Part shown: piece by piece, positions 1-10,346 of the stretch
Layout of the letters: every line of letters begins with the position of its first letter
Position numbering within the stretch: position 1 is the first letter of the stretch
Assembly: GCA_026008535.1 (NCBI GenBank)
Contig: BRKX01000011.1
Coordinates: 12,842,001 to 12,906,000 of the forward strand
DNA from: Perilla frutescens
Lineage: Eukaryota > Streptophyta > Magnoliopsida > Lamiales > Lamiaceae
Direction of reading: 5' to 3'
Length of the DNA stretch: 64,000 nt
Position numbers and translations under genes: made by a program
Notes under the pieces: generated by a model
What the model saw: the letters and a program-made list of their open reading frames with translations, nothing else
Told to the model about the DNA's origin: nothing
The model's database searches: none

Positions 1-7
1 CTATACC

Positions 8-1407
8 ATGAGGAAGAAAGGCAAGGAGGCCATTGTTGGAAAGGAGGTGATCCAACACGCTTGTTTTGCCACAACTAGTGATATCAAATGGGCTGTGAAA
101 AATGAGAAGCCAATGTACTTGATGATCCGTAGAGATGTGTTAATGAGTGCTAACCCATTTAATCCATCTTTACCTAGCTCTATTGTATCTCTTTTGCAGG
201 AATTCAAGGATGTATTTCCCAAAGAGATGCCACCGGGTTTGCCACCAATTAGGAAAATTGAGCATCAAATTGATTTCATGCCCGGTGCCACATTACCAAA
301 TCGACCGACCTATCGAAGCAACCCCGAGGAGACAAAAGAGCTAGAACGTCAAATACATGAACTATTAGAGAAAATCTAAGTGAAGGAGATTTTGAGTCCA
401 TGCGTGACTCCAGTCTTGCTCGTACCGAAAAAAGATTCGTCCCTACGAATGTGTGTCGACTGCTAAGCCGTCAACAACATTACGGTAAAGTATCGACATC
501 CCATTCCCTTTTTAGATGATATGTTGGATGAATTACATGGTGCATGCATATTTTCTAAAATAGACTTAAGAAGTGGGTACCATCAAATTCGCACTAAAGA
601 AGGGGATGAGTCAAAAATGGTATTCATTACAAAACTAGGATTGTATGAAGGGGATTAGTTATGCCATTTGGTTTGACAAATGCTCCTAGTACATTTATGC
701 GTCTTACGAACCATGTTTTGTGTGCCTTTATTGGTAGATTTGTTGTGGTTTATTTTGATAACATATTAATTTATAGCAAGAATGAAAAGGAACATGTAGT
801 ACATTTGAAATATGTTTTACAAGCTTTGAGAAAGGAAAAACTATATGCTAACCTAAAGAAATACACCTTTTGCACATATAAGGTTGTGTTTCTTGGATTT
901 GTTGTTAGTGCAGATGGAGTACAGGTGAATGAAGAGAAGGTTCGTTCTATCCAAGAGTGGCCGACGCCCACAAATACAGGAGAGGTTCAAAGTTTTCGTA
1001 GACTTGCGAGCTTCTATCGGCATTTCGTTCCACACTTCAGTAGTATTTCAGCATAATGACTTAAGTGATCAAGAAGAATGTTGAATTGTATTGGGGAGAA
1101 GCACAAGAAAAGGTGTTTCAAACGCTCAAGGAGAAATTGACACATCCACCGGTACTATCTCTTCCAAACTTTTCTAAAACTTTTGAGATAGAATGTAATG
1201 CTTCTGGTGTTGGAATTGGTGATGCAAGAGATTCGACCCATTACCTACTTCAGTGAGAAGCTTGGCGGTGCCACCGCAAAATACCCGACGTATGACAAGG
1301 AGTTGTATGCACTAGTTCGAGCATTGCAAACGTGGCAGCACTATTTGTGGCCCATGAAGTTCATGATCTACACTGATCATGAATCGTTGAAGCACTTGAA
1401 GGGATAA
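8..1407 (+). pseudogene. pol: G1 reverse transcriptase and RNase H, broken
   Basis: The frame opens with the linker before RT (FPKEMPPGLPP), followed by the RT palm region and RNase H. It is interrupted by TAA near 377 and 463, a frameshift near 650 just before MPFGLTNAPS, another break near 1055, and a frameshift near 1250 within RNase H. The catalytic box at 751-762 reads YFDN where active enzymes have YFDD, so a catalytic aspartate is lost. RNase H is seen in the FEIECNASG region (normally CDASG) and in YTDHESLKHL near 1370. Active copies copy element RNA into DNA in virus-like particles; this one cannot. Confidence 0.85.
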
Positions 1408-1413
1408 CACAAG

Positions 1414-3012
1414 TTGAACAAAAGACATGCCCGTTGGATGGAGTTTGTTGAGACATTTCCGTACGTCATCAAGTATAAACAAGGGAAGGAGAATGTAGTA
1501 GCTGACGCACTATCGAGGAAGTACGCTTTACGTTCCACTTCAGATGCTAAGTTGCTTCATTTTGAGTACATTAAGAGTATGTATAGTGAGGATGGTGGTT
1601 TTAAGGATGTATATGTTGCATGTGAAGAATCTGGAGATGGGAAATTTTATAAGCATGATGGATATTTGTTTAGAGAAAATAGGTTGTGTGTGTCTAATTG
1701 TTCGATGCGTGAGCTTTTGTTGTTGAAGTCACATGGTGGTGGTTTGATGGGGCATTTTGGGGTAGCTAAGACTTTAGCTGCATTGAGGGAGCATTTCTTT
1801 TAGCCTCATATGAAACGTGATGCAGAATGTGTGTGTGCTAAGTGTGTTACATGTAGACAAACCAAGTCTAGAGTCCAACCACACAACTTATACATGCCTT
1901 TGCCTATTCCTACATCGCCTTGGATAGATATATCTATGGATTTTGTGTTAGGATTGCCTAGGAGTAAACGTGGTCATGATTCTATTTTTGTGGTTGTGGA
2001 TAGATTTTCCAAGATGGCACATTTTATAGCATGTTCTAAAACAAAAGATGCATCCTACATTGTTGATTTATTGTTTAAGGAAGTTGTGCGTTTACGTGGT
2101 ATGCCTAAGATTATTATTTCTGATAGAGATGCTAAGTTCTTGAGTTATTTCTGGAAGACTTTATGGTGTAAGTTAGGTACGAAACTCTTGTTTTCTGCTA
2201 CTTGTCACCCACAAAGTGATGGTCAAACAGAAGTAGTAAATAGGACTTTATCTACATTGTTGAGGGCAATAATTAAAAAGAATATCAAAACTTGGGAGGA
2301 ATGTTTGCCACATGTTGAATTTGCGTACAATAGGTATGTGCATTCTGCATCTCAGTCTTCTCCATTTGAAGTTGCATATGGATTTAATCCTTTGACTCCA
2401 TTGGATTTAATTCATTTGCCTATTCACGAACATACTAACCTTGATAGGAAAAGGAGAGCTGATTTTGTTAAACAGATACATGAGAAGGGTAGAGCAAACA
2501 TAGAGAGGCGAACCGAGCAGTACGACAAGAAGGCCAACAAAGGGCTATGAAAAGTTGTGTTTGAGCCCAGTGAATGGGTTTGGTTACATATGAGGAAAGA
2601 ACGATTTCCAGTTCAGAGGCGTTCTAAGTTGCTTTCTAGAGGAGATCGACCATTCCAAGTTGTGGAATGCATCGGTGACAATGCATACAAGTTGGACTTG
2701 CCAGGTGAGTATAAAGTGAGTTCTTCATTTAATGTTGCTGATTTAAGTCCTTTCGATGTAGGTGACGAGCTGGATTTAAGGACAAATCCTTTTCAAGAGG
2801 AGGGGAATGATACGACCCGAGCTGAGGAGATGTCCAATCCAATCAAAGTACCCGAAGGACTTGTAACGCGAGCAAGAGCTAAGAGGTTCAAGGAGAGCCT
2901 TAATGGATTTATGAGAGAGGTCTGGAACCAAGAGTCGGCCAAGCAACCTATGGAGAGAGAAGAACCCGAGCTCAAGTGGAAGACAGTGATCTCGAGCTGT
3001 GGAAGAGGTTGA
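1414..3012 (+). pseudogene. pol: G1 integrase, nearly continuous, running into the LTR
   Basis: The frame continues through the end of RNase H and the HHCC zinc-binding region (HFGVAKT, then CAKCVTC near 1830-1855) to the catalytic core. The DDE residues are visible: D in SMDFVLGLP (about 1935), D in SDRDAKF (about 2120) and E in GQTEVVNRT (about 2230). Stops at 1801 and 2548 break it into three frames. The last part (2557-3012) holds the GDRPFQVVE and FNVADLSPFD C-terminal segment and then reads through the LTR start at 2808 into a basic stretch TRARAKRFKE. Pol extending into the 3' LTR is known for CRM chromoviruses. Confidence 0.86.
2795..2807 (+). other. Polypurine tract of G1
   Basis: This is an uninterrupted run of purines (AAGAGGAGGGGAA) directly before the TGATACGACC start of the LTR. 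It is the expected primer for plus-strand synthesis and helps fix the LTR boundary. Confidence 0.8.
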
Positions 3013-3660
3013 CATGAGCTGGGATGCGAGCAGCCGGTCGCGCCATTGGTTGAGAGGTCGAGAGCTACAGCGCAGGTGGACACGCGAGTGGACCATTCGG
3101 GTCCGTGACCTGTCTGCTTTTGGCACGAGCGCGAGCTATAGCGTTGGTCGCGCCAGCGACCTGTTTAGCTTTGGAGTGAGCGCAATCTACAGCGCGACCC
3201 GGGGCGCGATTGACCCGTGTCGTGCCCATTTGGAGTGTTTTCTTAATTGCGTGTTTCTTTTTGTTTTATTTCCTAATTTAAGTGAGATATAAATTAAGAC
3301 TTAGTTATTTTGGACCAACTATATAAGGCTTTGTACTTTCATTATTTGAGAACAACTTTGATATTATTAGTTTTAATGTGAATTTTCACTTTTCTCTTTG
3401 AGAGAATTATTTGAGTTTCACAACACAGTGTGAAATTCAAATCGACTTATCAAACAGATTCACATTCCCGTTGGTGGTGTCTTCACACCAATCCGAGTTC
3501 GTGTTTCCAATTGATCGAGGGTCGCGGATTCTATCAGATTCGTGGTTCAATTTCATTGTGAGGCTAGGGTTTGGATCCATCCATCCATTCCATCAAATGT
3601 ACTACAAGTCCTGGATAAAACATCTGCTATCTTTGCCGTATGCCAGTAAGGATCGCATCA
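2808..3660 (+). repeat. 3' LTR of G1
   Basis: The LTR starts TGATACGACC and ends GGATCGCATCA, 853 bp in all. Its boundaries are confirmed by a full inverted copy at 4804-5650. The first 200 bp encode the end of pol. A GC-rich stretch follows (about 3020-3240), then a TATA box at 3319-3328 (CTATATAAGG). The terminal bases resemble those of the other CRM-like LTRs in the window, which end GGGTCACATCA or similar. Confidence 0.85.
3319..3328 (+). promoter_or_regulatory. TATA box in the G1 LTR
   Basis: CTATATAAGG lies mid-LTR, where the U3/R boundary promoter is expected. The inverted solo copy keeps the same word near 5136-5145 on the minus strand. Confidence 0.6.
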
Positions 3661-3816
3661 GTGAGGCAGCCCGAGCCTCAAGGAAATGCAGCGAGGTGAG
3701 CCGACCCTCAAGGAGTTGCGTAGTACTACATCGAGCTCAAAGGACCACACCAAGGCAACCCATTCCACAACCCTTCAAGCGTCACGAAGATTACGGATGA
3801 GAGTCCTATGTAGATA

Positions 3817-4803
3817 ATGAGTACGAAGCCGATTTCATACCATAGATAAGGGAAAATCATCGTGATCGACCCCGAGCACCTTACAGACGCGCATTCTATA
3901 TTGAGAGACCCCAGTTCGAGGAAGATAACTCAATGGTGAACAACATCAAAACCATCATTCCAGAGTTTGAAGGACGACATGATCCAGACATGTACCTCGA
4001 TTGGGAGAGGAAGATCGAAAAGATATTTGAGTGTTATGATTTTCCCGTGTTGAAGAAGGTGAAAGTCGCATCTTAATGTCTAGAGGGTATGCAGCTGATT
4101 GGTGGGAGAATCAACAAAAGAGGAGACGCCGTGATCAATATCCACTTATCGATACATGGCAATAGATGAAAGACGTCATGCGAGGACATTTCATCCCAGT
4201 GCACTATTAACGGGAGCTAAAGAAGAAGCTAAACCGCATCAAGCAAGGAACCCGTTCAATTGAAGAGTATCATAAGGAGCTTGAAACGATGCTCAACCAG
4301 GTTAGAAAGGAAGAGTCCCTCGACGCCACCGTAATCCGGTATATTGAAGGTATGAATCCCGATATTACTTGTGAAGTGGAACTGAAGGATTTTTCGAGTG
4401 TAGAAGAGATGGTACATTATGCATCGATTGTGGAGAGACAACTTCGAGAAGGCCGACTCGACCTTCTTGGAACAAAGGTACGCCTCCCACATCATTTTCT
4501 ACCCCTTCTATTGAGTCTGCACGACCCCGAGGTAAATCTGGACCACTCGAATGACATTTTGACCATTCCGCACCGCAGCCGAGTCCTTGGGCCGACTCGA
4601 CACCCGTCGTCGCCCCTACAAGGCCGAGTTTGACATGGCCAAGTGCTCCTTATTCGGCACCCAATGCAGCCCCCTGTCGAGCACGTGACGTTCAATGTCA
4701 CAAATGTCAAGGTTAGGGACATTTTCAAAACCAGTGTCCAAACCGGTGAGTTTTGTTCCTTACTGATCAAAATGGACTTGAATCCTCCAGTGAAGATAAA
4801 GAT
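3817..4803 (+). pseudogene. gag: G2 gag with CCHC knuckle, broken
   Basis: Gag forms the particle shell and packages element RNA. Recognisable parts are IIPEFEGRHDPDMYLDWERK (about 3955-4015), the capsid core ADWWENQ near 4095, KQGTRSIEEYHKELE near 4240-4285, and a zinc knuckle of the CX2CX4HX4C type at about 4689-4730 in which one interior codon, probably W, is now TAG. A frameshift near 4076 and stops near 4165 and 4208 also break it. The frame runs to an acidic end (SSSEDKD) at the solo-LTR boundary and resumes after it. Confidence 0.8.
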
Positions 4804-5650
4804 TGATGCGATCCTCACCGGCATACGACAAAGATGGCAGATGTTTTATCCAGGACTTGTAGCAGATTCGACGGAATGGATGGATGGATCCAAACCCTAG
4901 CCTCACAATGATGTCAAACCTCGAATACGATGTAGTCGAGACACTCGAACAATTGAAAACACGAACTTGGATTGTTGTGATGACGCCACAAATGAGGATG
5001 TGAATCCGTTTGATAAGTCGATTTAAATTTCACGCTGTGTTGTGAAACTCGAATAATTCTCTCAGAGAGAAAAGAGAAAACTCACGTTAAAATTAATAAT
5101 ATCAAAGTTGTGTCTCAGCTAATGAGAATACAAAGTCTTATATAGTTGGTCCAAAATAACTAGCCCTAATTTAATATCCCGCATAAACTAGGAAATAAAA
5201 CATAAAGAAATAGCCAATTCCGGATAACTCCAGATGGTCACGCTGTAGATCGCGCTCACTCCAAAGCCGAACAGGTCGTGGGTGTGACCGGCTCACTCGT
5301 GCCCCGGGTCACATTGTAGCTCGCGCTCGTGCCAAAGCTAGACGGGTCGCGGGTGTGAATGGGTCCACTCGCACGTCCACCCGCGATGTAGCTCGCGTCC
5401 AATGGCATGACCGGCTGCTCGCATCCTGGCTCGTACTGTAGCTCATGCTAGCCTGTTCCGCAGCTTGAGATCATGTCCTCCACTTGGACTCGGGTTCTTT
5501 TCCCTCCACGGGTTGCTTGGCCGACTCTTGGTTCCAGCCCTCTTGCATGAATCCATGAGGCTCTCCTTGAACCTCTTAGCTCTTGCTCGCGTTACAGATC
5601 CTTCCGGTACTTTGATTGGATCAGACATCTCCTCAACTCGGGTCGTATCA
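4804..5650 (-). repeat. Solo LTR of the G1 family, inverted, inside G2
   Basis: This is an 847-bp reverse-complement copy of the G1 LTR, complete from its CA end (TGATGCGATCC on the plus strand) to its TG end (CGGGTCGTATCA). It is flanked by AAGAT (4799-4803) and AAGAG (5651-5655), a target duplication with one mismatch. Without the insert and one flank copy, the gag-protease linker of G2 continues in frame apart from one TAG. No internal region is present, so it formed by LTR-LTR recombination. Its minus-strand frame at 5443-5650 encodes the same TRARAKRFKE stretch as G1. Confidence 0.85.
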
Positions 5651-6237
5651 AAGAGTAGCCCCAAGGTGAGTCCACAACTGTAGTAGACATCATCCTTGAT
5701 GAGTTTGAAGAAGAGGAACCCGAGATTCCTCATGTTAGTTTGGTTTCCATCCACAGTCTAAGTATAAATCGAGAAAAAGAGCAACAATCGTAACGAGAGA
5801 ATATTTTCTACACGAGAGTTGCAATTCAAGACAACACTTGTGCGATGATCATTGATAGCGGCAGTGTGATCAATGCAATTAGCCAATATGCCATTAACAA
5901 GTTAAATCTCACCACAGTGAAGCATCCAAAGCTATATCGATTGTAGTGGTTTATGGATTGAGGCACAGTTCGAGTAAATGGTTAGGTACACATTTTCTTG
6001 TCCATTGGTCGTTATTCTGACACTGTATTATGCAATATTATTCCTATGGATGCAACGCATATACTATTAGGTAGAGCATGGGAATTTGACTGTCAAGCTG
6101 TGCATGACGGAGTCGCGAACACGTACGTCGTCAAGAGAGATGGACGCACCATAGTGCTTAAACCATTGCCCCCTAAAGCCATTCAAGAAGACCAAGAGAT
6201 AATGCGAGCAAGGTTCAAAGAAGAGCGGGAGAAATAG
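5651..6237 (+). pseudogene. pro: G2 gag-protease linker and aspartic protease
   Basis: An acidic linker (VVDIILDEFEEEEPE, about 5679-5720) leads into a retropepsin-like domain with the active-site triad DSGS at about 5851 (MIIDSGS), and later ILLGRAWEFDC at about 6065-6095, the usual end of the fold. Stops near 5946 and 5958 interrupt it. In active copies this enzyme processes the Gag-Pol polyprotein. The region follows the solo LTR and joins gag across it. Confidence 0.75.
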
Positions 6238-6616
6238 ACAGCAATCGAAGCAGAAAAACAGGCCGTAGATCGAGCTAGCATCTCTGCACGGCTCGTGCCG
6301 GCCAGTCAGCCACCACACGGCAGTGCCAAACCCTTCACAAAATAGACCAAAATGTCCGGCACCTCCCGTATGGCCCGTGCCTTCATGGATCACTAGCACA
6401 CGACCCGTGCGATCCTCCCTCCATCCATTCTTCAGCTCCGATCCTTTCCTCCACCATGTTCACTTCAGCCCCGACACCTCAACTACCCAGATCTCTTGAT
6501 TGAGCCAAGTCTAAGGAGAAGAGTAAATCACTGTTTTGTACAATTAAAGGAGTTGAAAAAAAACTTTTAGAGCATGTTTGCCTTTAGTTCTTTTAACTTG
6601 TTAGAACATTGCTACT
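6238..6616 (+). other. G2 protease-RT linker, decayed
   Basis: No intact frame is present. This is the spacer between protease and RT and is unusually rich in short GC palindrome-like words of the form GCACGG..CCGTGC (for example near 6284 and 6403). Similar words recur in the G2 LTR near 13506. Nothing else is recognised. Confidence 0.5.
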
Positions 6617-7518
6617 AACGACGTTTCTTTGCCTAGTGTTGTGAAGCCCTTCATGAAGGAGTTCGAGGACGTCTTTCCAGATGAGATACCCAGCGGATTA
6701 CCTCCAGTTCGTGGGATGGAGCACCATATTCATTTCGTGCCCAGAGCCGTTCTATCGAATCGCTCAGCTTACCGCACTTCACCTGAAGAAACCAAGGAGA
6801 TTGACTGCCAAGTGAAAGAGTTATTGGAGAAGCAACAAATTCAAGAGTCGATGAGCCCATGTGCAGTTCCAGTTATTCTCGTGCCCAAGAAGAATAATGA
6901 ATGGAAAATGTGCATGGATTGCTGAGCCATCAACAAGAGAACAGTTAAGTATCATTTTCCCATCCCTAGACTTGATGACATGCTAGATGAATTAAGTAGA
7001 TCAAAAATCTTTTCTAAAATTGATTTGAGATCTGGATATTTTCAAGTTCACATGCAAGAAGGTGATGAGTGGAAAACCACATTTAAAACAAAACATGGAC
7101 TTTATGAGTGGTTAGTTATGCATTTTGGTCTCACTAATGCAGCAACACCTTTATGCGTTTGATGAACCATGTTTTGAGAGATGTGATAGGAAAATTTGTA
7201 GTGGTTTACTTTGATGATATTTGGATATACAGTCACACTACACAGACGCACTTATATCACCTTTGGCGAGTGTTTTTGCTTTTGCGTGATGCTAAATTGT
7301 ATGGAAATTTGTCTAAGTGTTCATTTTATCTAGATAAAGTCATACTTTTAGGCTTTGTCGTGAGTTATGGAGGTATTGAGGTTGACCGTTCCAAAATCAA
7401 GATGATTGAGGAATGGCCAACACCCAAAACCGCGTCTGAAGTTTTGGTCCTTTTACGGTCTTGCCGGATTTTATCATCGCTTTGTGCACGATTTCTCTAG
7501 CATAGCCACGCCTCTTAC
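6617..7518 (+). pseudogene. pol: G2 reverse transcriptase, split by G3
   Basis: RT opens with the linker FPDEIPSGLPPV, then PCAVPVILVPKKN, KIDLRSGYFQV and HFGLTN, and reaches the catalytic box VYFDDIWIYS near 7204-7230 with both aspartates present. A TGA near 6923, a frameshift near 7150 and another near 7445 break it. The end of the RT region (FYHRFVHDFSSIATPLT) stops exactly at the G3 insertion after CTTAC. The next codons are found at 11435 on the other side of G3. Confidence 0.83.
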
Positions 7519-8561
7519 TGATGAGATTGTGCCAAGCATTGAAGAAGAAGTTAAAATGCAGCCCCAAAGATTATCAATTAAAGACCAAGCCCAAGATGAC
7601 TAAGGCATAATGAGAGTCTAGAAGGTTGTCGATATGGGCATACTGACCAGATTACATGAAGACAGTCGGTATGGGCATACTGACTGATGATGAAGATAAC
7701 GTGTGGATTCATCCAATAATAGTCTAACACGTTAAAGAAGAGGCCCAAGTCCATATGTGGTGAGTTTTGAAGGCCCAAAGTCAATTTGGAATTTATCTTT
7801 ATCTAGTTTAGATTTTATTATTTTATTTTTAGTTTTTTTGGATTTACCTTAAATAGAGTTCTAATTAAGGTAGGAATCCTAATTAGATTATGATATCTTT
7901 ATTTTTCGATTTCTCTTAGGATTTTATCTTTAATTTTTATTCATAATCCCTACACTATATAAAGGGATCAGTTGTGAACTTTATTTTTCAGACGTTGTAT
8001 GAAATAAAGAGGTAATTTCTCAATTGTCTCACTGATCCTTTGGTTGATTGACCCATTTATCCAGTTCTTTAGACCTAGCAAATCTAAAGTCCTATTTCAA
8101 TCTCTTTTCTATTCCATCGAGTCCAGAGGGGAGTGCTATCCAACTTGGAGTATTCGAGAAATCGCGTTTCGTCTTCACCGCATGACGGGGTTCGAGTAAG
8201 TCTACATCCTTCGTACGTCTCACCAATATCCATCGACCAAAGTCCAGCCATAAATCACCTCCATATTTCGATTATCTCCTATGCGTGCTCAATTCGCCCT
8301 AATTAACACGTATAACAAATCTGTCCAAATTCGCCCAATCCATTTTTTTTGATTGTGTTTTATTTAGTTATTGGTCATATTCTAAGGTCTTAGGTGTCGA
8401 GTCTAATACAACCATTAATCAAGTCTTTTGTCGTAATAGTTGAGTTGTAATTCCGTTCTTTTATTCGAGTCGTATTGATCCCTTGCGCATCCGACGTAGT
8501 TTCGTTCCTAGCTTCTGCATATTTCATCTATGTCGTGTCCTATAGGTCCCGGGTCACATCA
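7519..8561 (+). repeat. 5' LTR of G3
   Basis: Starts TGATGAGATTGTGCC and ends CCCGGGTCACATCA; 1043 bp. A near-identical partner lies at 10347-11429. A TATA box (CTATATAAAG) is at 7955-7964, repeated at 10788-10797 in the 3' LTR. A short word GGTATGGGCATACTGAC occurs in tandem near 7630-7685. The 5' LTR is about 40 bp shorter than the 3' LTR. Confidence 0.92.
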
Positions 8562-8566
8562 TAAAT

Positions 8567-8580
8567 TGGTATCAAGAGCA
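8567..8580 (+). other. Primer-binding site of G3
   Basis: TGGTATCAAGAGCA sits five bases after the LTR end. It matches the complement of the initiator tRNA-Met 3' end (TGGTATCAGAGC) with one extra A, the usual PBS of plant Ty3 and copia elements. Confidence 0.8.
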
Positions 8581-9153
8581 ACGTCGGTTTCTATCGTTCG
8601 TGGTTCAATACGTCAATTGTGTTCGTTTTATTGTTTTTGAGTCTTTTGAGTTGTAATACGTGAATTGTTCATTGAAAAAAGAAAAAAAAAGAGGAAATGA
8701 GCAAAGGGTTGAAGCCCTACAACAAAAAAAAATCCGAAAAAAAAAAATTTGGTTTTTTATTTTTTCTCTTTGTTTCCTACTTAGTATGGATTATTTCCTT
8801 TCTTATTAGATAGATTAGGTTATTTAGATTGTGTCCATCTAGGTGAAACACATCCAAATAGATACTATCTTATTTATATCTTTTCTTTCCTTATACATTC
8901 TTATTTCATCCTAATCTTTCTCCACCATCCTTATCCTTCCCCATAACATTAATTTTCGTCCATATCACCCTAGTTGATCGAAAATTACTCCCTACACCAC
9001 TGTGTGCACCGTACACCGTTCATACACCACCCGGTTCATACACCCGTACACTAAACGCACCATACACCCATACACCATACACCATACACCATACACCAAA
9101 AACAGCCGGTTTACCTACACCATCTATACAGCAGCCCCACATCATCAAGTTAG
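8581..9153 (+). other. G3 untranslated leader with simple repeats
   Basis: No coding capacity. It contains A-rich and T-rich runs at about 8673-8770 and a 7-bp ATACACC tandem array with degenerate flanks at about 9002-9098. The leader ends just before the gag start codon. Confidence 0.6.
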
Positions 9154-9747
9154 ATGGATCCGGTTCGAGCCCACCTGAATCGATTCAGAGATGCCGATGG
9201 TCTACACCACAACAAGATAACCATCCCAGAGTTTGAGGGTCCATACGATCCAGAAGCGTACCTAGATTGGGAACGCAGAGTTGATAAGTTTTTTTAGTAC
9301 TACGACTTCCCCGAGCCAAAGAAGGTGAAATTAGTTTCCTTAGAGTTTAAAGGCTACGCAGCAATATGGTGGGAATTCCAACAGAACTGATGCCATCGAG
9401 ATCACCTTCTACTTATTGACACATGGCGTGAGTTGAAAGATTTGATGCGGAAACGCTTCATTCCAGATCACTACCAATGGCAGTTGGAGGAAAAGCTATA
9501 CAAGCTTAGACAAAGAGATCGAAGTGTAAATGACTACTACAATAAAATGATTGAAGCCATGAGATGAGCTGATGTAGAAGAATATCCACAAGATACCATG
9601 GATAGATTCCTAGCTGGTCTACGAAGGAAAATCCGTGAAAGAATAACATTGTATCACTTTGACAAGTTGAAAGACATGGTGCAATATGCCATTGAGATAG
9701 AGAAGTTGTTGGAGAGTCTAGAGATGAGGCAAAATGAAGTGGTTTAA
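9154..9747 (+). pseudogene. gag: G3 gag-like protein
   Basis: The frame starts at ATG 9154 (MDPVRAHLNRFRD). It carries the same Gag core as G2: ITIPEFEGPYDPEAYLDWERR, YAAIWWEFQQ, and RDRSVNDYYNKMIEAM. It is interrupted by TAG near 9296, TGA near 9388 and TGA near 9565, and ends at TAA near 9746, about 198 codons in all. No zinc knuckle is seen. Each stop could be one substitution from a sense codon, so the frame was open recently. Its role would be to supply particle protein or to bind element RNA. Confidence 0.78.
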
Positions 9748-10346
9748 GTAGAGTCGAGCGTTTTGTTACCATCTGAGTTCATTGCTACCAATGACGATTC
9801 TACTTCCAAGGTACCAATTCTAGACTTCGTTGAAGTACCTATTATCTCATTGCCATCTGTTCCCATGTGCTTAGACGTTGGAAAAGTCGAGGAAGAAGAA
9901 ATAGAGATTGTTGCCGCTGTTGAGGAATCCAATGATACAGTTGAGGAATTCGAAATAGTTGAGAAGTTGATGGAGATGCAGCCTTGTTTTGAAGAGGAAA
10001 ATGACATGTATTAGGAAATGATCGTAGATCATATGGAGCTCGATCAAGCTAGCATGGAGACGCAGTAAAATTCTAACATTATTTGTCCACCGTTCTCTTG
10101 TGATGTCTTTATTTTACAGGTTGACGAAGATGTTCCATTGGGTATTGATGTGCCACCAGACTTATTTGTGGTTCCCATATCCAAGCATTCTATAAAGTTG
10201 GAGTTTCGACCATTTGACACAAAATGGAAGATTTTGAAGTTGTGTGTTATGCAGCTTGTGCAAAAGGAGTTCGATGGTCGTTTTGTCTTAGTTTTTGATC
10301 CAGTAGGTTCGAATTCGAGGACGAATTCTTTTCAAGAGGAGGGGAA
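9748..10346 (+). pseudogene. G3 unknown acidic ORF in place of pol, with polypurine tract
   Basis: After gag there is no enzyme. Instead a frame at 9763-10014 (83 residues) is very acidic (VEEEEIEIVAAVEE, EEFEIVEKL). A second stretch to 10346 contains a compact segment (LEFRPFDTKWKILKL, FDGRFVLVFDP) that I do not recognise. It could be the remnant of a captured host sequence or a fast-evolving gag extension. The end carries the RTNSFQEEGND tail typical of the pol end in this LTR group, followed by the purine-rich tract at 10334-10346 before the LTR. Confidence 0.5.

Larger units (their letters stand above)
1..3660 (+). mobile_element. Ty3/gypsy CRM-like element G1, right part only
   Basis: This is the 3' part of an LTR retrotransposon running off the left edge. 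The order is RT, RNase H, integrase, polypurine tract, 3' LTR, which is the Ty3/gypsy order. The LTR ends in CA at 3660. The next five bases, GTGAG, would be the right target duplication, but the left one lies outside the window. The integrase style and the continuation of the reading frame into the LTR suggest a CRM-type chromovirus (family knowledge, not tested). Several stops and frameshifts show that the copy is dead. It seems to sit inside the upstream part of element G2, whose gag begins just to its right. Confidence 0.88.

Noticed and set aside
2808..5650. A single foldback or terminal-inverted-repeat element
   Set aside because: The inverted copies are complete LTRs and the right one has its own target duplication.
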